64,000 nt of DNA from [Clostridium] asparagiforme DSM 15981 (GTDB lineage: Bacteria; Bacillota; Clostridia; Lachnospirales; Lachnospiraceae): the NCBI GenBank assembly GCA_025149125.1, contig CP102272.1:5580001-5644000 (forward strand). Direction: 5' to 3'. The notes beneath the pieces were generated by a model. The model was not told the origin of the DNA, did not search any database, and saw only the letters and a list, made by a program, of their open reading frames with translations. Shown here piece by piece: positions 26,628-35,204 of this stretch (position 1 is its first letter; the number at the start of each line of letters is the position of its first letter). A program made the position numbers and the translations under genes.

Positions 26628-27644
26628 CTAGAACTGCATCACATAGTCGGGGTTCACATACAGACAGATCTCCTGTCCCCTCTTGAAAAACGCCCTGCCG
26701 TCGTTCTTTTCCACGCATTTCACCTGCTGCCCGCACACATTCACCTGGTACCGGGCCAGCATGCCGTCGTACTCCAGCTCTTCCACCGTACCGGTGAGAC
26801 CGGCGCAGCCCTCCCTGGGCTCGGACAGCACCCGCTCCAGGCGGATAAATCCGGTTTTCCCGGCATCCAGGCGCTTTCCTCCCGTCCCTCCGGTCTGCCG
26901 GTTGATCTCCTCCAGAATCCCGCCGTCCAGCCGGTTGATGTCCCCGATAAAGTCGCAGACAAATTCCGAGGCGGAATTGTTGTAGATCTCGTATGGCGTG
27001 CCCACCTGTTCGATGTAGCCGTTGTTGAACACCGCGATGCGGTCGGACAGATTCATCGCCTCCTCCTGGTCGTGGGTCACGTAGAGGGTCGTGATATTTA
27101 AATCCCGCTGGAGGCGTTTTAACTCGCCCCGCAGGCCGATGCGCAGCTTGGCGTCCAGATTGGACAGCGGCTCGTCCAGGCAGAGGATCTTGGGTTCCTG
27201 GATAATGGCTCTGGCCAGGGCGATTCTCTGCTGCTGGCCGCCGGAGAGCTCGGAAACATTGCGATCCAGCTGGGTAGCGCTGATGCGGATTTTTTCCGCC
27301 ACCTCGTCCACCCGCCGCTTGATCTCGTCCGCCTTCATCTTGCGGACCTTCAGCCCAAAGGCGATATTCTCATACACGGTCATGGTGGGAAACAGGGCGT
27401 AGCTCTGAAACACCATGCCGATCTGGCGCTTCTCCACCGGCGCCTCCGTCACATCCCGTCCGTCGATCACCACCTGCCCCTTGGAGGGGATGTTGAACCC
27501 GGCCAGAGCCCGCAGGGTTGTGGTCTTGCCGCAGCCGGAAGGGCCGAGGAAGGTGAAAAATTCTCCCTCGTTGATGGTCAGGTTCAGATTGTCGACAGCT
27601 ACAAAATCCCCATAGCGGATCTCTACATTTTTCAATTCAATCAC
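26628..27644 (-). CDS. AfuC/PotA-type ABC transporter ATP-binding protein
   Basis: A 338-residue nucleotide-binding subunit. It has Walker A GPSGCGKTT near residue 35, LSGGQQQRIALARAI near 130, Walker B ILCLDEPLSNLDAK near 153 and switch YVTHDQEEAMNLSD. A C-terminal TOBE-like domain follows. The start is taken as GTG at 27644, which follows GAGGTGG with a 5-nt gap and gives MIELKNVEI-type family N-terminus; the frame is open 52 codons further upstream across repeat-like hairpins and that part is not family-like. It belongs to the binding protein-ATPase-permease operon for a sugar-phosphate-type ligand. Confidence 0.93.
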   Translation of the reverse strand: MIELKNVEIRYGDFVAVDNLNLTINEGEFFTFLGPSGCGKTTTLRALAGFNIPSKGQVVIDGRDVTEAPVEKRQIGMVFQSYALFPTMTVYENIAFGLKVRKMKADEIKRRVDEVAEKIRISATQLDRNVSELSGGQQQRIALARAIIQEPKILCLDEPLSNLDAKLRIGLRGELKRLQRDLNITTLYVTHDQEEAMNLSDRIAVFNNGYIEQVGTPYEIYNNSASEFVCDFIGDINRLDGGILEEINRQTGGTGGKRLDAGKTGFIRLERVLSEPREGCAGLTGTVEELEYDGMLARYQVNVCGQQVKCVEKNDGRAFFKRGQEICLYVNPDYVMQF

Positions 27645-27671
27645 AATTACCACCTCATAAAATAGAGAAAT

Positions 27672-27847
27672 GGGGCAGGCCAAACGAATTGACTTGCCCC
27701 TGTACATTATTTGCGATTCGTATCTGTTCAGTACCCTCACAGATACGAGCAAAAATCCATGAAAATCGCCTTCGGCAATGGGATTTTTGCCTGTAAGCAC
27801 AGGTTTTCGTACGGTCAGCGCAGCAAGTGCGCAGGCCGACTGAACAG
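27672..27847 (-). repeat. multi-hairpin intergenic element between binding-protein and ATPase genes
   Basis: At least four stems lie in the 209-bp spacer: GGGGCA/TGCCCC (27672-27700), CGTATCTG/CAGATACG (27719-27747, 8 bp), GCAAAAATCC/GGATTTTTGC (27749-27790, 10 bp, inner GCC/GGC) and CCTGT/ACAGG (about 27790-27803). CTGTTCAGT (27724-27732) also pairs with ACTGAACAG (27839-27847), so alternative folds exist. The layout suggests a mobile repeat or a regulatory leader. Confidence 0.6.
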
Positions 27848-27853
27848 TTACTG

Positions 27854-28999
27854 CTATTCAAGATATTCCAGCTGAATCTTCTCCACCCAGTCGTTGACGT
27901 GCTCGCTCACCAGCCCCCAGTCCACATCCTGAATCTTCACCTTGCTCATTAGATCCTTGATGTCCTTGTCGTCGATCATATCCAGGGCCTTCTGGTTGGC
28001 GGGAATGGCGCCCACGTTGTCGCTCCAGCCCTTCTGGATCTCAGCGCTTCCGAACCAGTTGATAAAGTCCTTGGCCAGCTCCTCCTCTTCGGTGCCGCTT
28101 ATGATTCCCACCTGCTCCACCACGAAGGGTTCGCCGATCTCAGGAAGCATAAGGCCAAACTCCACGCCCCGCTCCTTCTGGTAGCGGATCACGCCCGCGC
28201 CCCAGAGCTCGGACATGGGAACCGTACCGTCAATCACGTTGCCGATGTAGTCGTCGCCGTCCTGCTGGTAGTAGCCGTTGGTGTAGAGTTCCTCGATGAC
28301 CTTCCAGCCCTCCTCGGACACGCCGTACTCGCCGTTGGGATCAGGATAGCGGGCCAGGATGCTGGCCGTGATCATCTTGGCCGTTCCGCCCTGCAGCTGG
28401 AACAGGTTGTACTGGCCCTTGTACTTGGGATCGCACAGGTCGGGCCAATCCTGGGGCGGATCGGTCACGATGTCCTTGTTGTAGACCAGAAGCAGAGGCT
28501 GCACCACCGTGGGATAATAGTAGCCGTCCGCGTCGCCCAGGGACATGTCCACCTCGCCCACCCATTCGGGCTCATATTTGACCAGCAGTTCCTCTTTTTT
28601 CAGACGCTCGTACTCCACCGCATTCAAGCCGAACACCACGTCGCAGACGGGGTTGTTCTTCTCAGCCACCAGGCGGTCGGATAGGGCGCTGCCGTCGATG
28701 GATACGATCTGAATATTGAATCCGGCTTCCTTGGCAACCTTTAACAACCACTCGTCCTGGCCGTTGGAGGTGGAGTTAGAGTAGACCACCAGCTCTTTGC
28801 TGCGGTCCACGTTTCCTTCCGGCTCTGCCTTCTCCTCCGCGCTCTCAGCCGCAGTCTCAGCCTGGGACGTTTCCGTCGCTTCGGTGGCGCCTGTGGTGGG
28901 GGCCTCTGTGGACGCAGAGCCTGAACCGCCGCCGCATCCGGCCGTCGACGCCGCCATCAAAGCCGCCAGCCCGATCGCTGCAAATTTTTTTAATCTCAT
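27854..28999 (-). CDS. family-1 extracellular solute-binding lipoprotein (AfuA-like)
   Basis: A 381-residue lipoprotein with signal peptide and TAGC lipobox (Cys22), an acidic Thr/Glu/Ala linker to about residue 65, and a mature domain beginning ELVVYSNSTSNGQDEWLLKVAKEAG by family alignment. It has VCDVVFGLNAVEYERL and GQYNLFQLQGGTAKM segments typical of Fe3+/sugar-phosphate family-1 binding proteins. It is the first gene of the operon that continues through ATPase, permease, ROK repressor, NAGPA-domain protein, phosphohexomutase and phosphatase. The context favours a phosphorylated or phosphodiester sugar over iron. The start follows AGGAGG with 6 nt. Confidence 0.88.
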   Translation of the reverse strand: MRLKKFAAIGLAALMAASTAGCGGGSGSASTEAPTTGATEATETSQAETAAESAEEKAEPEGNVDRSKELVVYSNSTSNGQDEWLLKVAKEAGFNIQIVSIDGSALSDRLVAEKNNPVCDVVFGLNAVEYERLKKEELLVKYEPEWVGEVDMSLGDADGYYYPTVVQPLLLVYNKDIVTDPPQDWPDLCDPKYKGQYNLFQLQGGTAKMITASILARYPDPNGEYGVSEEGWKVIEELYTNGYYQQDGDDYIGNVIDGTVPMSELWGAGVIRYQKERGVEFGLMLPEIGEPFVVEQVGIISGTEEEELAKDFINWFGSAEIQKGWSDNVGAIPANQKALDMIDDKDIKDLMSKVKIQDVDWGLVSEHVNDWVEKIQLEYLE

Positions 29000-29306
29000 A
29001 ATTTTCCTCCTTTTGCGATTCCATACCGCTTTGTGTTTGTGAAAATCTATCCCAACATGCGCCTGGCATGCTGTTTGCTTTTTTAATCCATTTATTTTAT
29101 TAAATATTTTTTGTTAAAAAGTAGTAAAATTTATGTAAAATCGCAATTATTTTGAAATCATCAGCCGTTTTTATCGTTTATTTAATCCATTGAATTGATT
29201 ATATCACGTCAGAATATACAACGCAAGTGGTATTTAAGGAAAATTAATGTAAAATTTGTGCAAAGCGGAGGGCTGCCGCCGGGCCGGGCGCCGTACGGTC
29301 TTTCGC
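29000..29306 (-). promoter_or_regulatory. promoter and repeated sites of the second AfuABC-like operon
   Basis: On the minus strand TTGCGT (29221-29226), a 17-nt spacer and TATAAT (29198-29203) form a strong promoter with a leader of about 190 nt. TTTAATCCATT occurs at 29181-29191, over the expected start site, and at 29082-29092. AAAATTTATGTAAAAT at 29126-29141 recurs with one change at 29240-29255, just upstream of the -35. The repeats bracket the promoter and are candidate ROK or other regulator sites, though the region is A+T-rich. Confidence 0.55.
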
Positions 29307-29349
29307 AAAAAAAACGTCCCGCCCCCGCGTAAACTGCGGGACCGGGACG
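29307..29349 (-). terminator. rho-independent terminator of the V-ATPase operon
   Basis: On the minus strand CGTCCCGGTCCCGC pairs with GCGGG..GCGGGACG around a short loop and is followed by eight T. It lies 25 bp after the ntpD stop. Confidence 0.88.
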
Positions 29350-29374
29350 GCGCTCTTTATGATTCTCTTTATCG

Positions 29375-30058
29375 TTACGCTTCCTCCACCACAGGCACCA
29401 CTTCTCTGGCGCTGTAATGGTGGGCTTCCTCCAACATCATATCCTTGACCTTCATCAGGCGGACCTGGGAGCTTCGCTCGTTCTCGTCCAGCTTCATGGT
29501 GATGTAGCGGATGTTCTCCCGGGTCTCCGGGATCATGACGTGCTCCAGCGCGTTTACGCGGCGTCTGGTCTTCTCGATCTCGGCGGCCATCAGCTGGCAG
29601 GACTTTTCAATCTCCGCCAGGCGCAGCATATCCGGCAGAAGGTCCGCCAGGCTTTTCACCGCGTCGTCCAGATCGCTGGAAGTAAACGCAAATCCGTAGG
29701 AGTAGATGTCGTTGGCATCCGAGGTCCTGGTCTTGTAGTGGAACACCGGGATCTCCACGCTCATGACGTTTCTGGTCTCGGACTCCAGATAGACCTCCTG
29801 CTTGGGGGCCATCAGGGCTACGTTTAACGCCTCGTCCGTCATGCCGGAGCGGGCCAGAACAAAGTTCTGGTTCGCAGCCGCGATGCCGGCCTCCACCTTC
29901 TCCCGCAGCGCCTTGTTCTCCCGCACCAGCTCCAGAAACTGACGCATCAGCTCATCCCGCTTATCCTTCAAAAGCTTATGGCCGCGCACGGCTGTGGTCA
30001 GCTTTTTCTTCAGGCGCGTAAGCTCCATACGCGTAGGGTTCACATGTTTTGCAGCCAT
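29375..30058 (-). CDS. ntpD: V-type ATPase subunit D
   Basis: A 227-residue central-stalk subunit, mostly alpha-helical coiled coil. The opening HVNPTRMELTRLKKKL and the C-terminal RRVNALEHVMIPETRENIRY are family signatures. It couples rotation of the rotor ring to the A3B3 head on the cytoplasmic side. Last of nine genes in the operon; it starts 35 bp after ntpB and is followed by a strong terminator. Confidence 0.96.
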   Translation of the reverse strand: MAAKHVNPTRMELTRLKKKLTTAVRGHKLLKDKRDELMRQFLELVRENKALREKVEAGIAAANQNFVLARSGMTDEALNVALMAPKQEVYLESETRNVMSVEIPVFHYKTRTSDANDIYSYGFAFTSSDLDDAVKSLADLLPDMLRLAEIEKSCQLMAAEIEKTRRRVNALEHVMIPETRENIRYITMKLDENERSSQVRLMKVKDMMLEEAHHYSAREVVPVVEEA

Positions 30059-30093
30059 ACTCTGTCAACTTCCTTTCGTTACGAGTTCACCGG

Positions 30094-31467
30094 TTACTTC
30101 TCGTCGTAGTACAGATCCAGATAGGTGTCCTTGATACGCTTAAGCTCGGTTCTCGGCAGAATACGCAGCAATTTCCAACCAATCTCCATGGTCTCCTCGA
30201 TATCGCGGTTCGCGTAGTAGCCCTGGGACACGTACTCCTTCTCAAAGGCGTCGGCGAACTTGGCGTACAGCTTATCCATATCGGTCAGAGCCGCCTCGCC
30301 CAGGATAACCATCAGCTCCTTGGCGTCCTTACCTCTTGCGTAAGCCGCAAACAGCTGGTTCATCACGTTGGCGTGGTCCGCTCTGGTCTTGCCCTCGCCG
30401 ATCCCTTTATCCTTCAGACGGGACAGGCTGGGCAGCACGTCGATGGGCGGGGTCACGCCCTTGCGGTACAGCTCGCGGCTCAGGATGATCTGGCCCTCGG
30501 TGATGTATCCGGTCAGGTCGGGGATGGGATGGGTCTTGTCGTCCTCGGGCATGGACAGGATCGGGATCATGGTGATGGAACCGTTCTTGCCCTTCTGACG
30601 GCCTGCGCGCTCGTATAAGGAGGCCAGGTCGGTATACATGTAGCCAGGGTAGCCGCGGCGTCCCGGAACCTCTTTTCGGGCTGCGGATACCTCGCGCAGT
30701 GCGTCGGCGTAGTTGGTAATATCGGTCAGAATCACCAGCACGTGCATGTTCTTCTCAAAGGCCAGATACTCGGCCGCGGTCAGAGCCATACGCGGGGTGG
30801 CGATACGCTCTACGGCGGGGTCGTTTGCCAGGTTGATGAACATGACGCTGCGGTCGATGGCGCCCGTCTCCTTGAAACTCTCCATGAAGAAGTTGGCTTC
30901 CTCGAAGGTAATACCCATTGCAGCGAACACCACGGCGAAGGGATCGCTGGTGCCGCGCACCTTAGCCTGACGGGCGATCTGCGCCGCTAAGTTGGCGTGG
31001 GGCAGACCGGACGCCGAGAAGATCGGCAGCTTCTGTCCTCTTACCAGGGTGTTCAGTCCGTCGATGGCGGAGACGCCGGTCTGGATGAACTCCTGGGGGT
31101 AGTTTCTGGCCGCCGGGTTCATGGGCAGGCCGTTGATGTCCATGCGCTTCTCCGGCAGAATGTCGGGGCCTCCGTCGATGGGACGGCCCAGTCCGTCGAA
31201 GATACGGCTCAACATATCCTCGGATACGCCCAGCTCCATGGTACGGCCCAGGAAACGGACCTTACTGGAATCCAGGTTGATACCGGTGGAGGATTCGAAC
31301 AGCTGTACCAGCGCGTTTCCACCGTCAATTTCCAGAACTTTACAGCGGCGCTTCTCACCGCTTGCCAGCTCGATTTCTCCCAATTCATCGTAGGTTACGC
31401 CCTGAACGCCGCGTACCAGCATAAGGGGACCGGCAACCTCTTCGATTGTCCTGTATTCTTTAGGCAT
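30094..31467 (-). CDS. ntpB: V-type ATPase subunit B
   Basis: A 457-residue non-catalytic head subunit. It begins EYRTIEEVAGPLMLVRGV and contains RDINGLPMNPAARNYPQEF-like and GRRGYPGYMYTDLASLYERAG segments that are typical of V/A-type B chains. There is no Walker A P-loop, as expected. It pairs with subunit A to form the A3B3 head. Its start codon overlaps the ntpA stop by 1 bp (ATGA type), showing translational coupling. Confidence 0.97.
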   Translation of the reverse strand: MPKEYRTIEEVAGPLMLVRGVQGVTYDELGEIELASGEKRRCKVLEIDGGNALVQLFESSTGINLDSSKVRFLGRTMELGVSEDMLSRIFDGLGRPIDGGPDILPEKRMDINGLPMNPAARNYPQEFIQTGVSAIDGLNTLVRGQKLPIFSASGLPHANLAAQIARQAKVRGTSDPFAVVFAAMGITFEEANFFMESFKETGAIDRSVMFINLANDPAVERIATPRMALTAAEYLAFEKNMHVLVILTDITNYADALREVSAARKEVPGRRGYPGYMYTDLASLYERAGRQKGKNGSITMIPILSMPEDDKTHPIPDLTGYITEGQIILSRELYRKGVTPPIDVLPSLSRLKDKGIGEGKTRADHANVMNQLFAAYARGKDAKELMVILGEAALTDMDKLYAKFADAFEKEYVSQGYYANRDIEETMEIGWKLLRILPRTELKRIKDTYLDLYYDEK

Positions 31468-33242
31468 TAGAAGTCCTCCTTTCTGCTCAGCTCGTCGCCG
31501 ATCTCAATGCGCAGCGTGTCGAGAATGTTGTCGTATGCTTTATCCAGCTCGCCCTCGGGGGTGTATTTGAAACGTCCGATGGTCTCGCGGACCGGCAGGT
31601 TCACCAGGCGCTCGATGTTCACGCCCTTGTTCAGAGCTTCGCCTGCCTGATCGTAGTATGCCAGCACCAGCATCATCATCATGTGCTGTTTCTTTAAGGA
31701 TGTGAAGGTGTCCACCTCGTGGAAGGCGTCCTGATGCAGGAAGTCCTCGCGGATGGAGCGGGCCGCCTCCAGCTTCAGGCGGTCAGGCGCGGACAGAGCG
31801 TCCATACCAACCAGCTTCACGATCTCATCCAGCTCCGCCTCTTCCTGAAGCAACAGCATCAGGCGTCCGCGCAGCTCGGTCCAGTCGCTCTCCACCTCGG
31901 CGTTGAACCATTTCTCCATGGTGTCCACGTACAGGGAATAGCTGGTCAGCCAGTTCACTGCCGGGAAATGGCGCTTGTAGGCCAGGTTGGAGTCCAGACT
32001 CCAGAATACTTTTACGATTCGCAGGGTGGCCTGGGTTACAGGCTCGGAGATATCTCCGCCTGCGGGGGACACGGCTCCGATTACGGACAGCGCGCCCTCT
32101 CTGCCCTCGCTGCCCAGGGAGATCACGCGGCCGGCGCGCTCGTAGAACTGCGCCAGACGGGAACCCAGGTACGCGGGGTAGCCCTCCTCGCCGGGCATCT
32201 CCTCCAGACGTCCGCTCATCTCACGCAGAGCCTCGGCCCAGCGGGAGGTGGAGTCGGCCATCAGGGCCACGGAATAACCCATATCGCGGAAATACTCTGC
32301 GATGGTGATACCGGTATAGATGGAAGCCTCACGGGCCGCAACGGGCATGTCGGAGGTGTTGGCGATCAGCACCGTCCGCTCCATCAGGCTCTTGCCGGTC
32401 TTGGGGTCCTTCAGCTCCGGGAACTCGTTCAAAACGTCGGTCATCTCGTTTCCGCGCTCGCCGCAGCCGATGTATACCACGATATCCGCATCCGCCCATT
32501 TAGCCAGCTGGTGCTGCACCACGGTCTTACCGGAACCGAAGGGTCCGGGAACCGCCGCAACGCCGCCCTTGGCGATGGGGAACAATGTGTCGATCACGCG
32601 CTGCCCGGTTACCAGAGGCATATCCGGGGACAGCTTGGTCTTGTAGGGACGCCCGCGGCGCACCGGCCACTTCTGCATGAGGCCGATGGGATGCTCCTCG
32701 CCCCGGTCATCGGTCACCACCGCAACCGTGGCGGTCACCGTGTACTCGCCGGCGCTGATATAGGTGATGGTGCCTGCAACGCCCACGGGGATCATGATCT
32801 TCTGCTGCACCACGTCGGTCTCCTGGACCGTACCGATGATGTCGCCGCCGGTCACCTTGTCGCCGACCTGGGCGGTGGGCACAAACTCCCACTTTTTGTC
32901 TCTCTTTAAGGAGGGAACCTCAACACCGCGGTTCAACAGATTGCCGCCGGTCACCTCCATGATGGCGTCCAGGGGACGCTGGATTCCGTCGTAAATACTT
33001 CCGATCAGGCCGGGGCCCAGTTCCACGCTCATGGGAACGCCGGTGGACTCTACGGGCTCGCCCGGGCCCAGGCCGGACGTCTCCTCGTATACCTGGACGG
33101 AAGCCTTATCACCGTGAATCTCTATAATTTCGCCAATCAGCCGCTGCTCGCTCACGCGCACCACGTCGAACATGTTGGCGTCGCGCATGCCTTCAGCGAT
33201 AACCAGCGGACCGGCTACTTTTTTAATCACGCCTTTGCTCAT
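31467..33242 (-). CDS. ntpA: V-type ATPase catalytic subunit A
   Basis: A 591-residue catalytic head subunit of normal length. Walker A is GPFGSGKTVVQHQLAKW near residue 230, the catalytic glutamate lies in GCGERGNEM near 258, and Walker B in VALMADSTSRWAEA near 325. The A-type non-homologous region (around residues 110-190) is present, which separates V/A-type from F-type chains. It hydrolyses or makes ATP coupled to ion flow through the I/K membrane part. Fits directly before ntpB in the conserved order. Confidence 0.98.
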   Translation of the reverse strand: MSKGVIKKVAGPLVIAEGMRDANMFDVVRVSEQRLIGEIIEIHGDKASVQVYEETSGLGPGEPVESTGVPMSVELGPGLIGSIYDGIQRPLDAIMEVTGGNLLNRGVEVPSLKRDKKWEFVPTAQVGDKVTGGDIIGTVQETDVVQQKIMIPVGVAGTITYISAGEYTVTATVAVVTDDRGEEHPIGLMQKWPVRRGRPYKTKLSPDMPLVTGQRVIDTLFPIAKGGVAAVPGPFGSGKTVVQHQLAKWADADIVVYIGCGERGNEMTDVLNEFPELKDPKTGKSLMERTVLIANTSDMPVAAREASIYTGITIAEYFRDMGYSVALMADSTSRWAEALREMSGRLEEMPGEEGYPAYLGSRLAQFYERAGRVISLGSEGREGALSVIGAVSPAGGDISEPVTQATLRIVKVFWSLDSNLAYKRHFPAVNWLTSYSLYVDTMEKWFNAEVESDWTELRGRLMLLLQEEAELDEIVKLVGMDALSAPDRLKLEAARSIREDFLHQDAFHEVDTFTSLKKQHMMMMLVLAYYDQAGEALNKGVNIERLVNLPVRETIGRFKYTPEGELDKAYDNILDTLRIEIGDELSRKEDF

Positions 33243-33254
33243 TTTCTACCTCCA

Positions 33255-33572
33255 CTAGTTGTTGAATATAATATCCGAACCTACCGCCTGCTCCACGGAT
33301 TTCTTCACCGCCAGGATGCCCTGTCCCGTATTGCCGGACACGCCCGGGATGAGGATGATGGCCGGGAGATCCGCCTCCCGGTAGCGCTCGATCTCCGAAC
33401 CCAGCTGGGCCGCCAAAGCCTCGGTGATGTAGATCACCGCATAGCCGCTCTCGGCCAGCTGCCTCATTTTCTTTCCCGCATCCGCCGGATCAGTGAAGGG
33501 AAACGGCTCAAGGCCAAGGGCCGCGAATCCGTAGATGCTGTCGCGGTCGCCCATAACTGCAATCTTATACAT
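33255..33572 (-). CDS. ntpG: V-type ATPase subunit F (NtpG)
   Basis: A 105-residue central-stalk subunit with a Rossmann-like fold: YKIAVMGDRDSIYGFAALG at the N-terminus and GYAVIYITEALA in the middle are diagnostic. It binds subunit D. It overlaps the end of ntpC by 8 bp and precedes ntpA by 12 bp. In Enterococcus hirae naming this is NtpG. Confidence 0.95.
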   Translation of the reverse strand: MYKIAVMGDRDSIYGFAALGLEPFPFTDPADAGKKMRQLAESGYAVIYITEALAAQLGSEIERYREADLPAIILIPGVSGNTGQGILAVKKSVEQAVGSDIIFNN

Positions 33573-34533
33573 ACATCTCCCTTACCCTTTCCCGGATGGA
33601 TTCTTCCGGAAGATGGTTAAGCTTGCCGGAAAGCACGATCCGTACTGTCTTGATTTCATTGTCCCGCGCCAGAATATACGCTGCCAGAGGTCCCAGCCCG
33701 AAGGGGTTGAATCTCTGGGGGCGAATCTTTCGGATCAGCAGGTTGTCACACCACCGCTCGAAGGCCGAGGGCGACTTGTGAAGCTCCTCCACCGCCTCCG
33801 CGTAGGGCGTGAGTTCCAGATATGCGCAGATGGCGTCCACGCCCTCCACCGCTGCCTGGGCCAGACGGCTCACGTCCAGCGTGTCGCAGGGGGCCAGAGC
33901 CCGCGCTAAAAATGCTTTGTCCTTGCCGGTACGCGCAGCGCGCACCGCTGTCTTGATATCAGCGGAGGCCACCGTCAACTCGCCGTAGAGCTTCAGGCAC
34001 TCGTCCCCCACGGCCTTGCCCGCCTGGTAGATGGCGTTTAGGGCCGCCCGGTCAATGATGATATCGCAGAGCTGGCCGTCGCCGGTCTGAAGCAGCACCT
34101 CGTAGGCCTCCTTCGCGGGCTCTGCCATGGCTTCCGGAAGCGCTGCAAAATCCCTGGTGCGGATGGCTTCCCGGATGCGCTTCACATCCACGGTCCCCTG
34201 GTCGATGTAGATCCCCGGATACTCGCTGTCCATCCGGGCCTCCTTGATCGCCGCCTTCAGATTGTGGTAATCATTGGCGTACAGGAACACGTCGAACACG
34301 GAGAGGTCCTTCACCAGCTCGCCGATGAGCTGCCAGGTTTTCTCCCGCTCCGCCGCCAGGATGGCCCCGGCGTCCCCGGCGTCGCTGTCGCCCCAGTTCT
34401 TTTCCCGGAGAAGCTGAAGGCACTCGTCGTACCCCTTCGCCCCCAGGAGCTGCTCAATAACTGAACCGGAAAGCAGGGAGAGCTCTTTGGAACGGATGCG
34501 GGCCACCGCATAAACATATTGATCTTTTGCCAT
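33565..34533 (-). CDS. ntpC: V-type ATPase subunit C
   Basis: A 322-residue helical funnel subunit (V0 d/AC39 family) connecting the rotor ring with the central stalk. It begins DQYVYAVARIRSKELSLLSG and has the expected pseudo-threefold repeats, with ANDYHNLKAAIKEA near 100. It overlaps ntpG by 8 bp and starts 14 bp after ntpE. Confidence 0.95.
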   Translation of the reverse strand: MAKDQYVYAVARIRSKELSLLSGSVIEQLLGAKGYDECLQLLREKNWGDSDAGDAGAILAAEREKTWQLIGELVKDLSVFDVFLYANDYHNLKAAIKEARMDSEYPGIYIDQGTVDVKRIREAIRTRDFAALPEAMAEPAKEAYEVLLQTGDGQLCDIIIDRAALNAIYQAGKAVGDECLKLYGELTVASADIKTAVRAARTGKDKAFLARALAPCDTLDVSRLAQAAVEGVDAICAYLELTPYAEAVEELHKSPSAFERWCDNLLIRKIRPQRFNPFGLGPLAAYILARDNEIKTVRIVLSGKLNHLPEESIRERVREMYV

Positions 34534-34547
34534 TCATAAACCTCCCG

Positions 34548-35156
34548 CTAAACCGTGCCGAACAGAATCTCCTGAACCTTATCCTGCAGCATCTCGTGCG
34601 CGGAATCAAACAGCGCGTCGAAGGAGCAGTTCTCCTCGATGCCGCCGTATGTGAGCACGAAGCCGCCGTCAATGTCCCGCGTCTCGCCGGAGACAGTCAA
34701 CGCCGCTCCCTCTTTGCCGCCCGCAACAAGCGCTGCGTTTAAGGTATCCGCGAAATTCTCCGGAAGGCGGTCCAGATCGGCCTTCGAGAACAGGATGGTC
34801 CCCTTGCCGCTCTGGCTTGCCTTCACCGCCAGCTTCACGATATTTTCAAAATACGCCTCCTTGGGCATATTTTTCAGTTGCTGTTTTGCTTCACCAATAA
34901 TTCTGCCTATCAATACCTGTTTCTCGGCCAGGATTCTCTGCCGCTTTTTCAGCTCCGCCGCAGAATGGCCCCGATCCAGGATATTGGCCGCGGCCTGTTC
35001 CGCTTTTCTGCCGATGGCAGCGCACTCTGCGGCCGCTTCCTCCCTGGCGTTCTGGAGAATCGCTTCCGCCTCGGCCTTCGCCGCCTCCAGAGTACGGGCC
35101 GCCGCTTCCTCAGACTCTGCCTGAATCCGGGCGATAATCTTGTCTAATCCCGCCAT
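34548..35156 (-). CDS. ntpE: V-type ATPase subunit E
   Basis: A 202-residue peripheral-stalk subunit. The N-terminal half is a charged coiled coil (IQAESEEAAARTLEAAKAEAEA part), the C-terminal half is a globular head with SGETRDIDGGFVLTYGGIEEN, the usual E-subunit end. It pairs with the G/H-like subunit encoded first in the operon (37723-38037). Confidence 0.92.
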   Translation of the reverse strand: MAGLDKIIARIQAESEEAAARTLEAAKAEAEAILQNAREEAAAECAAIGRKAEQAAANILDRGHSAAELKKRQRILAEKQVLIGRIIGEAKQQLKNMPKEAYFENIVKLAVKASQSGKGTILFSKADLDRLPENFADTLNAALVAGGKEGAALTVSGETRDIDGGFVLTYGGIEENCSFDALFDSAHEMLQDKVQEILFGTV

Positions 35157-35204
35157 GCGTTGTTCTCCTTTCCCGTTATGTTCATTCTTCCGCCGACTGT
35201 AGAC

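Noticed and set aside
31280..31300. GATTCGAAC, resembling a tRNA T-arm
   Set aside because: It is inside ntpB coding sequence, and no acceptor or anticodon stems fit around it.
31719..32909. Long open frame (396 codons) on the plus strand
   Set aside because: It is antisense to ntpA, a highly conserved catalytic subunit; the frame arises from codon use in GC-rich genes and has no ribosome binding site or recognisable product.
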